DNA from: a virus
Length of the DNA: 53,987 bases
Virus record (IMG/VR): IMGVR_UViG_3300043661_000153
Location: 1-53,987 of that record
Direction: 5' to 3' (one strand)
Shown here: one piece after another, positions 13,585 to 22,982 of the stretch
Layout: every line of letters starts with the position of its first letter
How positions within the stretch are numbered: the stretch's first letter is position 1
Program-made: the position numbers and the translations under genes
The notes under the pieces: model-generated
The model's database searches: none
Told to the model about the DNA's origin: nothing
What the model saw: only the letters and a program-made list of their open reading frames with translations

Positions 13585-15681
13585 GTGAAAAGACCGCGCA
13601 AAATTCTTGTGGCCGACCTTCTTTGCGGCGCCGGCGGATCGTCGACCGGCTGCGCGCGCGCCTTGCGCGATCTCGGCCTCGAGATGGAACTGGTCTGTGT
13701 GAATCATTGGCCGGTCGCGATCGATACCCACACCCGCAACCATCCGGAAGCGCGGCATTACGTCCAGGACATCGCGACCGTGCGGCCGCACTTGATCGTG
13801 CCGGAAGGTTATCTCGATCTCTTGATGGCAAGTCCGACGTGCACGCATCACTCGGTTGCGCGCGGCGGCAAACCGACGTCGGATCAGCAACGCTCTGATC
13901 CCTGGCACATCATCACATGGCTCACCGAGCTGCGGGTCAAGCGCATCATCATCGAGAACGTGTGGGAGTTCTGCGGCTGGGGTCCGGTCGATCCGCGTAC
14001 TGGCAAACCGATCAAGGCTCGCAAGGGCGAATATTTCCGCGCCTGGATCGATACGTTGCGCCGGCTCGGCTTCGATCCGGAATGGCGCAAGCTAAACGCC
14101 GCCGACTTCGGCGATGCCACGACGCGCCAGCGCTTCATCCTGATGGCCCGCAGCGACCGGAGGACGGTCGCGTGGCCAGTCCCGACACACCGCAAGCGCG
14201 ACGCATGCAAGCTTGAATTCTTCCCCGGCGTGAAGCCCTGGCGGCCGGCGCGCGACATCATCGACTGGGAGATCAAGGGCAAGTCCATCTTCGGCCGCAA
14301 AAAGCCGCTGGCGCCGAAAACGCTGGCCCGGATTTATGCCGGCGCGGTCAAATTCAAATGGCCGGAGCCGTTCCTTGTCGTGCTGCGCAACCATATCGCC
14401 GTCGCCGCCGGCTTGATGCCAAAGCCTGCGGTGCCATGGATTGAGGAATTAGAGGTTGCCGGCCTTGTGCAGCCGTGCACTCCGGAATGGGAGGCGACGA
14501 AGCCTCCTCATCCGATCATCGTCAAACAGAATTTCCGCCGCGATACCCAGAGCGTTGACGATCCGGCGCCGACGATCATGACTGAAGCACGGATCGGCTT
14601 GGCGCAGCCGATCATCCTCGCCAATCGGAACAACAACGCTGCCAAGGGTACGGCGATCGATCCGACGCCGTGCCTGACGACGGCGCATGGCGGCGGCATC
14701 GCGATCGCGGAGCCCGTCATCGTCAATATGAAGGGCCAATCAACGGCAACGAGCGTCGATAGCCCGGTGCCCACGCAAACGTCGCACGCTGCGCATCTCT
14801 ATGTCGCTGAGGCCTTCGTCATGGCGACTGGAGCGGGCGCACCACGCGCCGCCGGTGAGCCGCTGCCGACCATCACCACAGGAGGCGCCGGCTCCGAAGA
14901 GCGCGAAGGCTGCGCGCGGCCGATGCTGGTCGAGCCGTTCATCCTCAATCGCCATGGTGAAGGGTACGGTGACACGCGCGCTCACTCGGTCGAAGACCCG
15001 GCACCGACGGCCAACTGCCGCGGCGCGGGATATCTCCTTGAGCCCTTCGTTCTCTCCCGCGAAGGCGGCGGCGCGCCGCGCTCCGTCGAAGACCCGACGC
15101 CTACACAAGTCGCCAAGCACAGCCATTGCCTGATCTCGCCCTACTACGGGTCGGGATCAGGGGAGACATGCCAGAGCGTCGTAAATCCATTGCCGACGGT
15201 CACGGCAAAAGCGCGGTTCGGCATCGTCGTCCCGATCACACATTCCGCCGACAACAGCAACCGCGCGCGCGACGTCGAGACTGATCCGATCCCGACATTG
15301 ACGACGGCGCATCGTGGCGAGCTTGCGTTCATCACGGCGCAGCATGGCGAGCGGCCAGGGCAATCTCCGCGCGTTCACGACATCGAACAGCCGGCGCCGA
15401 CGATCTGCGCCGAAGGCCATATCGATCTCGTTATTCCGACCGAACAATACGACATTCTGTTCCGCATGCTCGAGCCGCACGAACTCGCGGCCGCCATGGG
15501 CTTCAACAGCGACGAGGTAACCTACGTTTTCGCCGGCACGAAAACCGAGAAGATCAAACAAATCGGCAACGCGGTCTCGGTCGCGAAGATGAAAGCCTGC
15601 GTCGGCGCGATCATGGCCGATGCCGAGATGCCAGCGCATCAGCCTCCAGAATCCAGTCGCGCGGAAGAGGCGGCAGCATGA
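13585..15681 (+). CDS. C5 cytosine DNA methyltransferase with repeat domain
   Basis: 698 residues from a GTG start. Motif I is DLLCGAGGSSTG (12-23); the catalytic Cys86 sits in SPTCTHHS, a phage-type variant of the usual PCQ; ENV is 124-126; TTRQRFILM forms motif VIII. The C-terminal end has MLEPHELAAAMGF and IGNAVS (motif X). Between motif VIII and the end, residues 309-618 carry nine imperfect repeats of about 34 residues, each with a P-x-PT core. It would transfer a methyl group to cytosine C5 in DNA. Overlaps the next gene as ATGA, so it is made with the helicase-methyltransferase. Confidence 0.92.
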   Translation: MKRPRKILVADLLCGAGGSSTGCARALRDLGLEMELVCVNHWPVAIDTHTRNHPEARHYVQDIATVRPHLIVPEGYLDLLMASPTCTHHSVARGGKPTSDQQRSDPWHIITWLTELRVKRIIIENVWEFCGWGPVDPRTGKPIKARKGEYFRAWIDTLRRLGFDPEWRKLNAADFGDATTRQRFILMARSDRRTVAWPVPTHRKRDACKLEFFPGVKPWRPARDIIDWEIKGKSIFGRKKPLAPKTLARIYAGAVKFKWPEPFLVVLRNHIAVAAGLMPKPAVPWIEELEVAGLVQPCTPEWEATKPPHPIIVKQNFRRDTQSVDDPAPTIMTEARIGLAQPIILANRNNNAAKGTAIDPTPCLTTAHGGGIAIAEPVIVNMKGQSTATSVDSPVPTQTSHAAHLYVAEAFVMATGAGAPRAAGEPLPTITTGGAGSEEREGCARPMLVEPFILNRHGEGYGDTRAHSVEDPAPTANCRGAGYLLEPFVLSREGGGAPRSVEDPTPTQVAKHSHCLISPYYGSGSGETCQSVVNPLPTVTAKARFGIVVPITHSADNSNRARDVETDPIPTLTTAHRGELAFITAQHGERPGQSPRVHDIEQPAPTICAEGHIDLVIPTEQYDILFRMLEPHELAAAMGFNSDEVTYVFAGTKTEKIKQIGNAVSVAKMKACVGAIMADAEMPAHQPPESSRAEEAAA

Positions 15682-18668
15682 ACGCCCGCGCCGCCATAGC
15701 CCACGATCCCGATCCGATCCTCGCCGAGACGCTCGCGGCCTTCAAAGTGCGGGAAGTGTTCCCGAGCGGGCATGAGATCAGCCGCGAGAGCGACTGCGAT
15801 GAGCGCGGGCGCACTCTTGTTGTTGCCAGGTGCGAATGCGGAGCGGTCTTCAGACTTTTGTTGTCGCGTGAGGCTGAGCTTGATGCGCAGGTCGAGGCGC
15901 ATTGGCAGAGATTTGATAGCGTCGATGATCGCGGGCAGCCGGTGAGTGGGGGTGACTGCGCTGAATCAGGCGGCGCGCCGATCAAGCATGAACCATCCCT
16001 TCCTGAATCCCAAAACGCTGTGCCCCCCAGTGCAGCGCCAGAGCCCGCATGCGCGTCATCCGTTCATCCCCTCGGATTGCATGCGGGCTCGCTCATTTCC
16101 GACGATGACGATCTGCAGATCGAGTGGCCGTCCTACGAGGGCTTCCTCGAAGACAAGATCGTCACCGCGCCGCTCCGTGGCATCGAGGTCCCACGCGACA
16201 CGCTGCACCCCTGGCTCAAGCCGCACTGCAGGGATCTGGTGGTATGGGCGCTCCGGCTCGGCTGCGCTGCGATCTTCGCCAATTTCGGCCTTCATAAGAC
16301 GGCGATGCAATTGGAGTGGTGCCGGCAGCTTCACAAGCGGACCGGGCAGCCGACGCTCAGCGTGCTGCCGCTCGGCGTGCGCCACGGCTTCATCAAGGAA
16401 GCCCTGCAACTCGACATGGACGTGCGCTTTGTTCGGTCGACCGCAGACTTTCAGGCGCTCGCCGGCGAGGGCTTCCTTCACTTTCTCACCAACTATGAAT
16501 CCGTCCGCGACGGCAAGCTCGACCCTAATCTGTTCGGCGCCGTCTCGCTCGACGAGGCGAGCGTGCTTCGCAGCTACGGCTCGAAGACGTTTCAGGAATT
16601 CTTGCCGCTGTTCTCAAAGGTGCCATTCAAGCTGGTCGCGACCGCGACACCGTCGCCGAACCGCTACAAGGAGATGATCCACTATTCCGGCTTCCTTGGC
16701 GTCATGGATACCGGCCAAGCGCTGACGCGTTTCTTTCAGCGTGATTCAGAAAAGGCCGGCAACCTCACGCTTTACCCGCACAAGACTGAAGAATTCTGGA
16801 TGTGGGTGCATTCGTGGGCGGCGTTTTTGCAAAAACCGTCTGACTTGGGTTACAGCGATCTTGGATATGAGCTGCCTCCGCTCAAGGTCAAATGGCACGA
16901 GGTGCCGGCGGATCACTCCAAGGCCACGCCCGATCGCGACGGCCAGGGCGCGCTCTTCCGCAACGCGGCCGCGGGTCTCTCACAAGCCGCCTCGTCAAAG
17001 CGCGACAGCCTGCCGGCGCGCATTGTGTGCATGCAGGGCATCATCGAGCATGACCCCGAGCCGCACCGGATCATCTGGCACGACCTCGAAGCCGAGCGCG
17101 AGGCGATCGAGCAAGCCATTCCCGGCGTCGTCACCGTCACCGGGTCGCTTGATCTTGATGAGCGTGAAAAACGCCTCAACGAATTCGAGGAAGGCCGGAT
17201 CAAATATTTCGGCACCAAGCCGATCCTGTCTGGCTCCGGATCGAACTTTCAATATCACTGCCACAAGGCGATCTTCCTCGGCGTCGGCTACAAGTTCAAC
17301 GACTTTATCCAGGCCTGCTACCGCATTCAGCGCTTCGGCCAGGCCCACGAGGTCGAGCTCGACATCATCTATTCCGAAGACGAGCGCGACATCCGCGCCG
17401 CGCTGGAAAAGAAATGGGCGCAGGACAGCGAGATGCGCGCCCGCATGTCGGAGATCATCCGCAAGTATGGTCTCGACACGCTGCCGATGCGCGACGTGCT
17501 GGCCCGAACGATCGGCATCAAACGCGTCGAGGTGAGGGGCGACAAGTTCATCGCGATCAACAACGATGCTGTGGCCGAGTGCAGGACTTGGCCCGACAAT
17601 TCCGTCGATGAGATCGTGACGTCGATCCCGTTCTCCAATCACTACGAATATTCCGCAAGCTACAACGACTTTGGCCATACCGACGACAACGCCCACTTTT
17701 GGGGCCAGATGGATTTCCTGACGGCCGAGCTTTTTCGCATGCTCAAGCCCGGCCGGCTCGCCTGCATCCACGTCAAGGACCGGATCCTGTTCGGCGCGGT
17801 GACCGGCGAAGGCGTGCCGACGATCTCGCCATTCCACGCCGAAGCGATCATGCACTACCGCGCCCACGGATTCCAGTTCATGGGCATGATCACCATCAAC
17901 ACCGATGTGGTGCGGGAGAACAATCAAACCTATCGTCTCGGCTGGTCGGAGTGCTGCAAGGACGGCACCAAGATGGGCGTGGGCTCGCCCGAATACGTCT
18001 TGCTGATGCGCCGGCCGCAGTCCGACCGCTCGCGCGGCTACGCCGACGTGCCGGTTACAAAGGACAAGGAAACCTATACCCGCGCCCGCTGGCAGCTCGA
18101 CGCCCATGCGTTCTGGCCATCAAGCGGCAACCGGCTGCTCACGCCGGAAGAGTTCGCCGGCCTTGGTCCTAGCGAGCTGGCGCGCGTGTTCGGCAAAACA
18201 TCGGCAGAGCGCGTCTATGACTACGAGGCACACGTCACCATCGGCGAGAGTCTCGAGCGCAAGGGCTCGCTGCCGGCGACCTTCATGTGCTTCGCGCCAG
18301 GCGCGACCGATCCGAACACCTGGCACGATGTCAACCGCATGCGCACGCTCAACGGCGCACAGCATGCCGCGAACCGCGAGCTGCACATCTGCCCGCTGCA
18401 GTTCGATATCGTCGATCGGCTGATCGAACGCTATTCCAATCCGGGCGATCTGATCTTCGATCCGTTCGGCGGTCTCATGACCGTGCCCTACCGCGCAATC
18501 CTGAAAGGACGCCGCGGCGCCGCGACCGAGCTTGCGGCGCCGTATTTCCTCGACGGCGTGCGCTACCTGCAGATGGCCGAAGAGCAGGTCTCAACGCCGC
18601 AGCTATTCGACCTCGCAGCATTCGACGCTGCCAATACCCCCCCCCTCGGCGGACGTGATGGAGGTTGA
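15678..18668 (+). CDS. SF2 helicase/beta-class DNA methyltransferase fusion (DarB-like)
   Basis: 996 residues. Residues 150-600 are an SF2/SNF2-type helicase: degenerate Walker A FGLHKT (203-208), Walker B DEAS (292-295), ATATPSPNRY and motif VI QACYRIQRFGQ. Residues 620-970 are an N6/N4 methyltransferase of the beta class, with motif IV first (TSIPFSNHYEY, about 648) and motif I last (FDPFGGLMTVPYRA, about 927). The N-terminal 60 residues hold a CEC motif. A helicase joined to a methyltransferase recalls P1 DarB, an injected antirestriction protein, though this one is far shorter. Whether the helicase hydrolyses ATP is uncertain because the normal GKT is HKT. Confidence 0.87.
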   Translation: MNARAAIAHDPDPILAETLAAFKVREVFPSGHEISRESDCDERGRTLVVARCECGAVFRLLLSREAELDAQVEAHWQRFDSVDDRGQPVSGGDCAESGGAPIKHEPSLPESQNAVPPSAAPEPACASSVHPLGLHAGSLISDDDDLQIEWPSYEGFLEDKIVTAPLRGIEVPRDTLHPWLKPHCRDLVVWALRLGCAAIFANFGLHKTAMQLEWCRQLHKRTGQPTLSVLPLGVRHGFIKEALQLDMDVRFVRSTADFQALAGEGFLHFLTNYESVRDGKLDPNLFGAVSLDEASVLRSYGSKTFQEFLPLFSKVPFKLVATATPSPNRYKEMIHYSGFLGVMDTGQALTRFFQRDSEKAGNLTLYPHKTEEFWMWVHSWAAFLQKPSDLGYSDLGYELPPLKVKWHEVPADHSKATPDRDGQGALFRNAAAGLSQAASSKRDSLPARIVCMQGIIEHDPEPHRIIWHDLEAEREAIEQAIPGVVTVTGSLDLDEREKRLNEFEEGRIKYFGTKPILSGSGSNFQYHCHKAIFLGVGYKFNDFIQACYRIQRFGQAHEVELDIIYSEDERDIRAALEKKWAQDSEMRARMSEIIRKYGLDTLPMRDVLARTIGIKRVEVRGDKFIAINNDAVAECRTWPDNSVDEIVTSIPFSNHYEYSASYNDFGHTDDNAHFWGQMDFLTAELFRMLKPGRLACIHVKDRILFGAVTGEGVPTISPFHAEAIMHYRAHGFQFMGMITINTDVVRENNQTYRLGWSECCKDGTKMGVGSPEYVLLMRRPQSDRSRGYADVPVTKDKETYTRARWQLDAHAFWPSSGNRLLTPEEFAGLGPSELARVFGKTSAERVYDYEAHVTIGESLERKGSLPATFMCFAPGATDPNTWHDVNRMRTLNGAQHAANRELHICPLQFDIVDRLIERYSNPGDLIFDPFGGLMTVPYRAILKGRRGAATELAAPYFLDGVRYLQMAEEQVSTPQLFDLAAFDAANTPPLGGRDGG

Positions 18669-18671
18669 GTG

Positions 18672-18860
18672 ATGGAGGGCTTTTTCTTCTTCATCGTGTG
18701 GCTGCCGTCGCTCGTGACCGTGCTCGGCACAACAGGCACGCTGGCGTTTTGGGCAACTGGCGGCGCGGTCGATCAACAATGGGTCCAAACACTCGCCGTC
18801 GGCTGGGCTGTTCTCACGCCGGCTAATATCGGGCTGTGGGCAATCGGGCTTTATGAATGA
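18672..18860 (+). CDS. Small membrane protein (62 aa)
   Basis: Almost wholly hydrophobic, with two predicted membrane helices (MEGFFFFIVWLPSLVTVLGT and [18 protein letters not shown]). The ATG at 18672 was chosen because GGAGG lies seven bases before it; the GTG at 18669 is only four bases away. Overlaps the next start as ATGA. Function unknown. Confidence 0.72.
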   Translation: MEGFFFFIVWLPSLVTVLGTTGTLAFWATGGAVDQQWVQTLAVGWAVLTPANIGLWAIGLYE

Positions 18861-19078
18861 GAGCCCTTCGCCATCCGTCACCAGAATTTCCAGTAGGCGT
18901 CACACCGGCGCAAGCAATCGCGTTCGCGTTGTCAATCTGCGGGATCAAGGTCAGTGAAAGCGCCGGCACTGTTCGCTTCGTGCTCTACGCGCTCGCTCGC
19001 TGCGGTTTCAAGATCGAGCTGATCAACAACGTCATCCCTTTCAAAGGAGAAGATCATGGGGCTCGCAGTCGTGGCTAA
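18857..19078 (+). CDS. Hypothetical protein (73 aa)
   Basis: Starts [20 protein letters not shown]; the core [20 protein letters not shown] is followed by [20 protein letters not shown]. Reads as a small helical protein with some resemblance to a helix-turn-helix. The start is an ATGA overlap, and the end overlaps the GapR gene by 23 bases. Confidence 0.66.
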   Translation: MRALRHPSPEFPVGVTPAQAIAFALSICGIKVSESAGTVRFVLYALARCGFKIELINNVIPFKGEDHGARSRG

Positions 19079-19361
19079 CAACGAAACCAAACAAACGTCG
19101 GCATCTGCGAAAGACGAACAAACAGCCCATCGCTTCGCCAAGGATCAACTCAAAGCCTTCGTGGAGCGCGTCGAGCGTCTCGAAGAGGAAAAGAAAGCCA
19201 TCGCCGACGACATCCGCGACATCTACGCGGAAGCCAAAGGCAACGGCTTCGACGCCAAAGCTCTCCGCACTGTGGTGAGAATGCGAAAGCAAAACATCAA
19301 CGAGCGGAAAGAGCAGGAAGCGATCCTTGAGACGTATTTGCATGCGTTGGGGATGATCTGA
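19056..19361 (+). CDS. gapR: GapR/DUF2312 family nucleoid-associated protein
   Basis: 101 residues. After a short polar lead, the remainder is the GapR domain: [40 protein letters not shown] and [12 protein letters not shown]. Known for the family: alphaproteobacterial GapR encircles overtwisted, AT-rich DNA ahead of replication forks and aids topoisomerases. A strong AAAGGAG site lies before the ATG. In this phage it lies between the methyltransferase and SNF2 helicase genes, consistent with a role in phage DNA replication or transcription. Confidence 0.93.
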   Translation: MGLAVVANNETKQTSASAKDEQTAHRFAKDQLKAFVERVERLEEEKKAIADDIRDIYAEAKGNGFDAKALRTVVRMRKQNINERKEQEAILETYLHALGMI

Positions 19362-19365
19362 AGCA

Positions 19366-21231
19366 ATGAACGAGCTTGCGCCAATTGGCGCACCCGACGC
19401 TGATGACGACGTGATGTCGTCGCCGCTGATGAAGCTCGCGGCGTCGCTCGCCTGGCGTGACGATGAGCCGGCCGTGAAGCTACCGACGGTCCTCACGCGG
19501 CCGTCGCTCGAGGGTGCCGTTGGCGAACTGCACTATACCGAGCCGGAAAGCGGCGCGGCGCATATCTGGCCGCGTTGGCGGATCACCGGCTCGCCGCACG
19601 CTGTCATCATGGCGCGCAAATTGTTCGGCAGTATCGAGAGTGAATCCAGCCTCAATAAAATCTCGTTCCCGGCGACGCTCGGCAGCTTTGATGAGTTGCT
19701 GATCCTGCTGCATCGCTTCCCGCTGCGGATGACGGAAGCCGCGCAAGTCATCTTCGATCGTTTCTACCGTCAGAGCGTCGCCGAGCGGCACATTGCAGCG
19801 AGCGTGCCGGCTACGAGCTCTGCCGGCAAATACTTTCGCGGCAAGTTGCTGCCTTTCCAGACCGAAGGCGTCGCCTATTTGTGTGCCGTGCGCAAAGGCT
19901 TACTCGCCGACGACATGGGGCTCGGCAAGACCGTGCAGGCGTTCGGCTTCCTTGATCGGATCGACGCCTATCCGGCCGTCATCGTCGTGCAATCCCATGT
20001 GCAGCGGCACTGGGAAAAGAAGCTTCCGGAATTCATGACTGTCCGCGATGCCGGCGACATGCTTCCGCACGACACGTTTTCACTGTCCTGGATCACGCTC
20101 AACGGCGGCAAGCGTCTCGACGCCACGCCGGCGGCCGATATCTACATCGTTCATTATCTGGTGCTGCACGCATGGGCGCCAATGCTGGTCGAGCGCGGCG
20201 TCAAAACCGTCATCTTCGACGAGTGCCAGGAACTAAGACGTTCCGGCACGCGCAAGCATGACGCTTGCACCGCGATCTCGCGGGCGGCCGATAATGTCGC
20301 TGGGTTAAGCGGGACGCCGATCTACAATCACGGCACCGAAATGCACACGGTGATGAATACGCTCTGCCGCGGCGCGCTCGGCACGCGCGCGGACTTCGAA
20401 CGGACCTGGTGCACCTTCATTGATCGCAAGATCGTTGTCGGCGACCCTGAAGTCCTTGGCGAATATCTCCGCGACCGTCGACTTATGCTGCGGCGCCGGA
20501 AGGACGAGGTCCAGCTCGAGCTTCCCGCAAAGCGCCGCGTGATCGAACCTATTGCGGGAGATACCGGCATCTTCGCCGATCTCGTCAAGAAGGCTGCGGA
20601 CCTCGCGCGCGAAGCCGCCGAAATTGGCGATCCATTCGACCGCGCGCGCATGGAGGCGCAGGCTATCCGCGAAACGCGCCGCGCGACCGCAATGGCAAAA
20701 CTGCCTGCGGTTATTGCGTTTCTGCGAGGCCTGATGGAGGCCGGCGAGCCGACGCTTTGTTTCATCCACCATCACGCCGTCACCGATGGCATTGTCGAAG
20801 CACTCGACGAATTCAAGCCATCCTGCATCACCGGCCGCGAAGATCGGAATATGAAGGATGAGGCGCAGCGGCGCTTTGTCGAGAATGAAACAAACCTCTG
20901 CCTGATCTCGCTCCGCGTCGCGACCGGTCTGGACGGCCTACAGGCTCGCGCTCGCGTCGTCGTGTTTGCCGAGCTCGATTGGTCGCCTGCCATCCATCGC
21001 CAAGCGGAAGATCGCGCGCATCGCATGGGTCAACGCGACAGCGTGCTTGCGTACTACCTGGTGACCGATCTCGGCACAGATCCATTCGTCATGTCGACGC
21101 TCAATCTCAAGGCGAGCCAATTTACCGGCTTGATGCAAGACAAAGCTGAAACCGACGATGATAGGCGCGATGCCGATGTTGCCGCGAAAGAGCATATGGC
21201 CGGCGTGCTGGCGATGCTGAGGGGCAAATAA
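19366..21231 (+). CDS. SNF2-family DEAD/DEAH helicase
   Basis: 621 residues with all SF2/SNF2 motifs: Walker A ADDMGLGKT (about 181-189), DEXx box FDECQ (285-288), SGTPIYN, a C-terminal lobe with LISLRVATGLDGLQARARVV and motif VI QAEDRAHRMGQ. The N-terminal 150 residues contain WPRWRITGSPHAV and are not helicase. SMARCAL1-like phage helicases of this kind probably remodel forks or recombination intermediates. The start MNELAPIGAP is encoded over a palindrome TGCGCCAATTGGCGCA. Confidence 0.93.
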   Translation: MNELAPIGAPDADDDVMSSPLMKLAASLAWRDDEPAVKLPTVLTRPSLEGAVGELHYTEPESGAAHIWPRWRITGSPHAVIMARKLFGSIESESSLNKISFPATLGSFDELLILLHRFPLRMTEAAQVIFDRFYRQSVAERHIAASVPATSSAGKYFRGKLLPFQTEGVAYLCAVRKGLLADDMGLGKTVQAFGFLDRIDAYPAVIVVQSHVQRHWEKKLPEFMTVRDAGDMLPHDTFSLSWITLNGGKRLDATPAADIYIVHYLVLHAWAPMLVERGVKTVIFDECQELRRSGTRKHDACTAISRAADNVAGLSGTPIYNHGTEMHTVMNTLCRGALGTRADFERTWCTFIDRKIVVGDPEVLGEYLRDRRLMLRRRKDEVQLELPAKRRVIEPIAGDTGIFADLVKKAADLAREAAEIGDPFDRARMEAQAIRETRRATAMAKLPAVIAFLRGLMEAGEPTLCFIHHHAVTDGIVEALDEFKPSCITGREDRNMKDEAQRRFVENETNLCLISLRVATGLDGLQARARVVVFAELDWSPAIHRQAEDRAHRMGQRDSVLAYYLVTDLGTDPFVMSTLNLKASQFTGLMQDKAETDDDRRDADVAAKEHMAGVLAMLRGK

Positions 21232-21233
21232 AT

Positions 21234-21572
21234 ATGGTCGATTTAGTCGGCACTTGTCCGAAGGGTTTTTGGGAGGAATGGATCGCGGAGGGTGACGCGG
21301 CCGGCGATCCTGAGACCGGCGAGGAATGGGGATGGTTCACCCAACACAGCTTCAAATCTCAGATCGTGCCCGGCGACCGATTTTATGTCGTAGCACACGG
21401 CAAGCTTCGCGGCTGGTCGCCTGTCACCGGCATCTGGGGCGGCGCGATCGTACGCAAGGGCGGCGCTGTCGCCTGCACGATCGATGAGCCAATTCCCGGT
21501 TTTCGCGGGCTGCGCAAACGCTGGTGGGATCGTGCGGTCGAGCAACCATTTCCAGATTGGAAAACGCGATGA
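21234..21572 (+). CDS. Conserved phage protein, PUA/ASCH-like (112 aa)
   Basis: Begins MVDLVGTCPKGFWEEWIAEG and has DRFYVVAHGKLRGWSPVTGI, AVACTIDEPIPGFRGLRKRW and a PFPDWKTR end. This set of motifs recurs in many phage and prophage proteins; the beta-barrel-like pattern resembles PUA/ASCH folds that bind modified or structured nucleic acid. That fold assignment is an inference. Overlaps the next small gene as ATGA. Confidence 0.75.
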   Translation: MVDLVGTCPKGFWEEWIAEGDAAGDPETGEEWGWFTQHSFKSQIVPGDRFYVVAHGKLRGWSPVTGIWGGAIVRKGGAVACTIDEPIPGFRGLRKRWWDRAVEQPFPDWKTR

Positions 21573-21688
21573 CCATCACTTTGCCCACACTGACACCCTA
21601 CCGCTTCGCCGTCCCCACGTCTCGCTGCGGAAGCGATTCCCGGCGTGGCTATCCCCGTCTTGCCCGTTATTCACAGGCTGAAATGTGA
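21569..21688 (+). CDS. Very small coupled protein (39 aa)
   Basis: Frame starting MTITLPTLTPYRFAVPTSRC and ending ARYSQAEM. It begins in an ATGA overlap and ends in a GTGA overlap with the replication protein, so it sits exactly between two coupled genes. May be a real small protein or a ribosome re-initiation bridge. No family recognised. Confidence 0.55.
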   Translation: MTITLPTLTPYRFAVPTSRCGSDSRRGYPRLARYSQAEM

Positions 21689-22977
21689 CCACTTCGACCA
21701 CCATAAAGCGCCGCGCGCGCCGGATCGCTTCCGACGAGGCTCACGCGTGGGCGCGCTCGATCCGGCTGGGCAACCCTTTTGCCAATAGCGTGCTGCGAGC
21801 GCTTTCGCTTTACGTGAACGGCGAGGGCGTGTGCTTCGTCGGCATTGATGCTTTGGCGGACGACTGCGATCTCTCGCCCGATACCGTGCGCAAGCGGATC
21901 GCTTGGCTCGATACTGTCGGCGCCATCGTCCGGCTGGCGCAATGGATCGACGCGGACGGTAAGCGGAACAGCGAAGGTCGCGGCAAGCGCACAACCGATG
22001 AAATTCGGCTGCTTTTGGATGCCGACATAGCGGAAATCGAGGCAAAAGCTACCGGAAATGGCGATGATATTAGCCCTCGCTCCCAGCCAGGGCTAAATGA
22101 AGAGGCAAATTCGAGCCAGCCCTCGGTTAGCACTGGGTTAGCCCTCGGCCAGCCCTCGCACTGCAGCGAGGGCCTAATCTCTGAACCTGAACCGGAACCT
22201 GAAGTAAACCCCCAACCCCCTAAAGGGGGCGGTCAAGTGGTCGATCAGGAATTTGAAGATCAGATCAGCGAAGCAATCAAAGCCTACCCGATCCCGATCA
22301 CCAACCTGCCGCGGTTCCGAACGGTCTGGCAGGCGCAAGATCGAGCAACGCGCTCGAAAATCTTGGCCGCAATGCGAGCGTTTGCGAGTTTCATCGCCGA
22401 CTGCGAGCGAAAGCACAAACCGCGCGCCGTGAAGGACGCCGATCGCTGGGTCGCGGCCGGCATGTGGCAGGGCTTCGTCCAATTGGCCGAAAACGTCGAT
22501 GCTGCAGGGCAAATCAGCCACATCGAGCCCGACAGCGAGGCCGGCAAAGCGCATGCCGTGCTGTGTCGCATTGCGGAAATCGAGCCCAAGATCGAAGGCG
22601 GCAAAATCGTGCTGAAACGGTCGCTTTCGCCGCGCGGATTGGCTTTTGCCGGCGCGCCGGATGCTTCCGACTGGGTCTTCATCGCCGACGGCGCCGACAG
22701 CAACAAGATCGGCGCGTGGCGCGCGTTCGTCAGCGCCGAGCTCGACATGCCGATCGGCCGGCTGGTGCGCGAGCGAAGCTGGCGAAAATTGAAGCCCGAA
22801 GAGGTTGAAGCTCACGGCGGCAGATCGACCGAGATCATCAATCAGCGCGGTTTTCTCGCGCCTTGGCCGTGGCCGCCACGAAAAGACGGGACGCTCAGCA
22901 CAACCGGACCTCCCGACACGCTCATGACCGACCAGGACGTCAAAGACCTCGATCAACTCGGCAAGATGACAGGGTGA
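21685..22977 (+). CDS. Helix-turn-helix replication protein
   Basis: 430 residues from GTG. N-terminal winged helix-turn-helix of the phage replication-initiator type: NPFANSVLRALSLYVNGEGV, FVGIDALADDCDLSPDTVRK and RIAWLDTVGAIVRL. A low-complexity linker (EPEPEPEVNPQPP) separates it from a C-terminal part with IPITNLPRFRTVWQAQDRAT and DRWVAAGMWQGF, common in Bradyrhizobium phage proteins. It probably binds the origin, as lambda O-like proteins do. No helicase loader gene is seen beside it. Position at the end of the early operon fits. Confidence 0.8.
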   Translation: MTTSTTIKRRARRIASDEAHAWARSIRLGNPFANSVLRALSLYVNGEGVCFVGIDALADDCDLSPDTVRKRIAWLDTVGAIVRLAQWIDADGKRNSEGRGKRTTDEIRLLLDADIAEIEAKATGNGDDISPRSQPGLNEEANSSQPSVSTGLALGQPSHCSEGLISEPEPEPEVNPQPPKGGGQVVDQEFEDQISEAIKAYPIPITNLPRFRTVWQAQDRATRSKILAAMRAFASFIADCERKHKPRAVKDADRWVAAGMWQGFVQLAENVDAAGQISHIEPDSEAGKAHAVLCRIAEIEPKIEGGKIVLKRSLSPRGLAFAGAPDASDWVFIADGADSNKIGAWRAFVSAELDMPIGRLVRERSWRKLKPEEVEAHGGRSTEIINQRGFLAPWPWPPRKDGTLSTTGPPDTLMTDQDVKDLDQLGKMTG

Positions 22978-22982
22978 GGGAT

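Noticed and set aside
16995-18107. 370-residue open frame on the minus strand
   Set aside because: Antisense to the helicase-methyltransferase, no recognisable motif.
22863-22982. Longer N-terminus for the NusG paralogue
   Set aside because: The extra residues are antisense-like His/Arg-rich sequence overlapping the replication gene; good ribosome sites favour 22983 or 22989.
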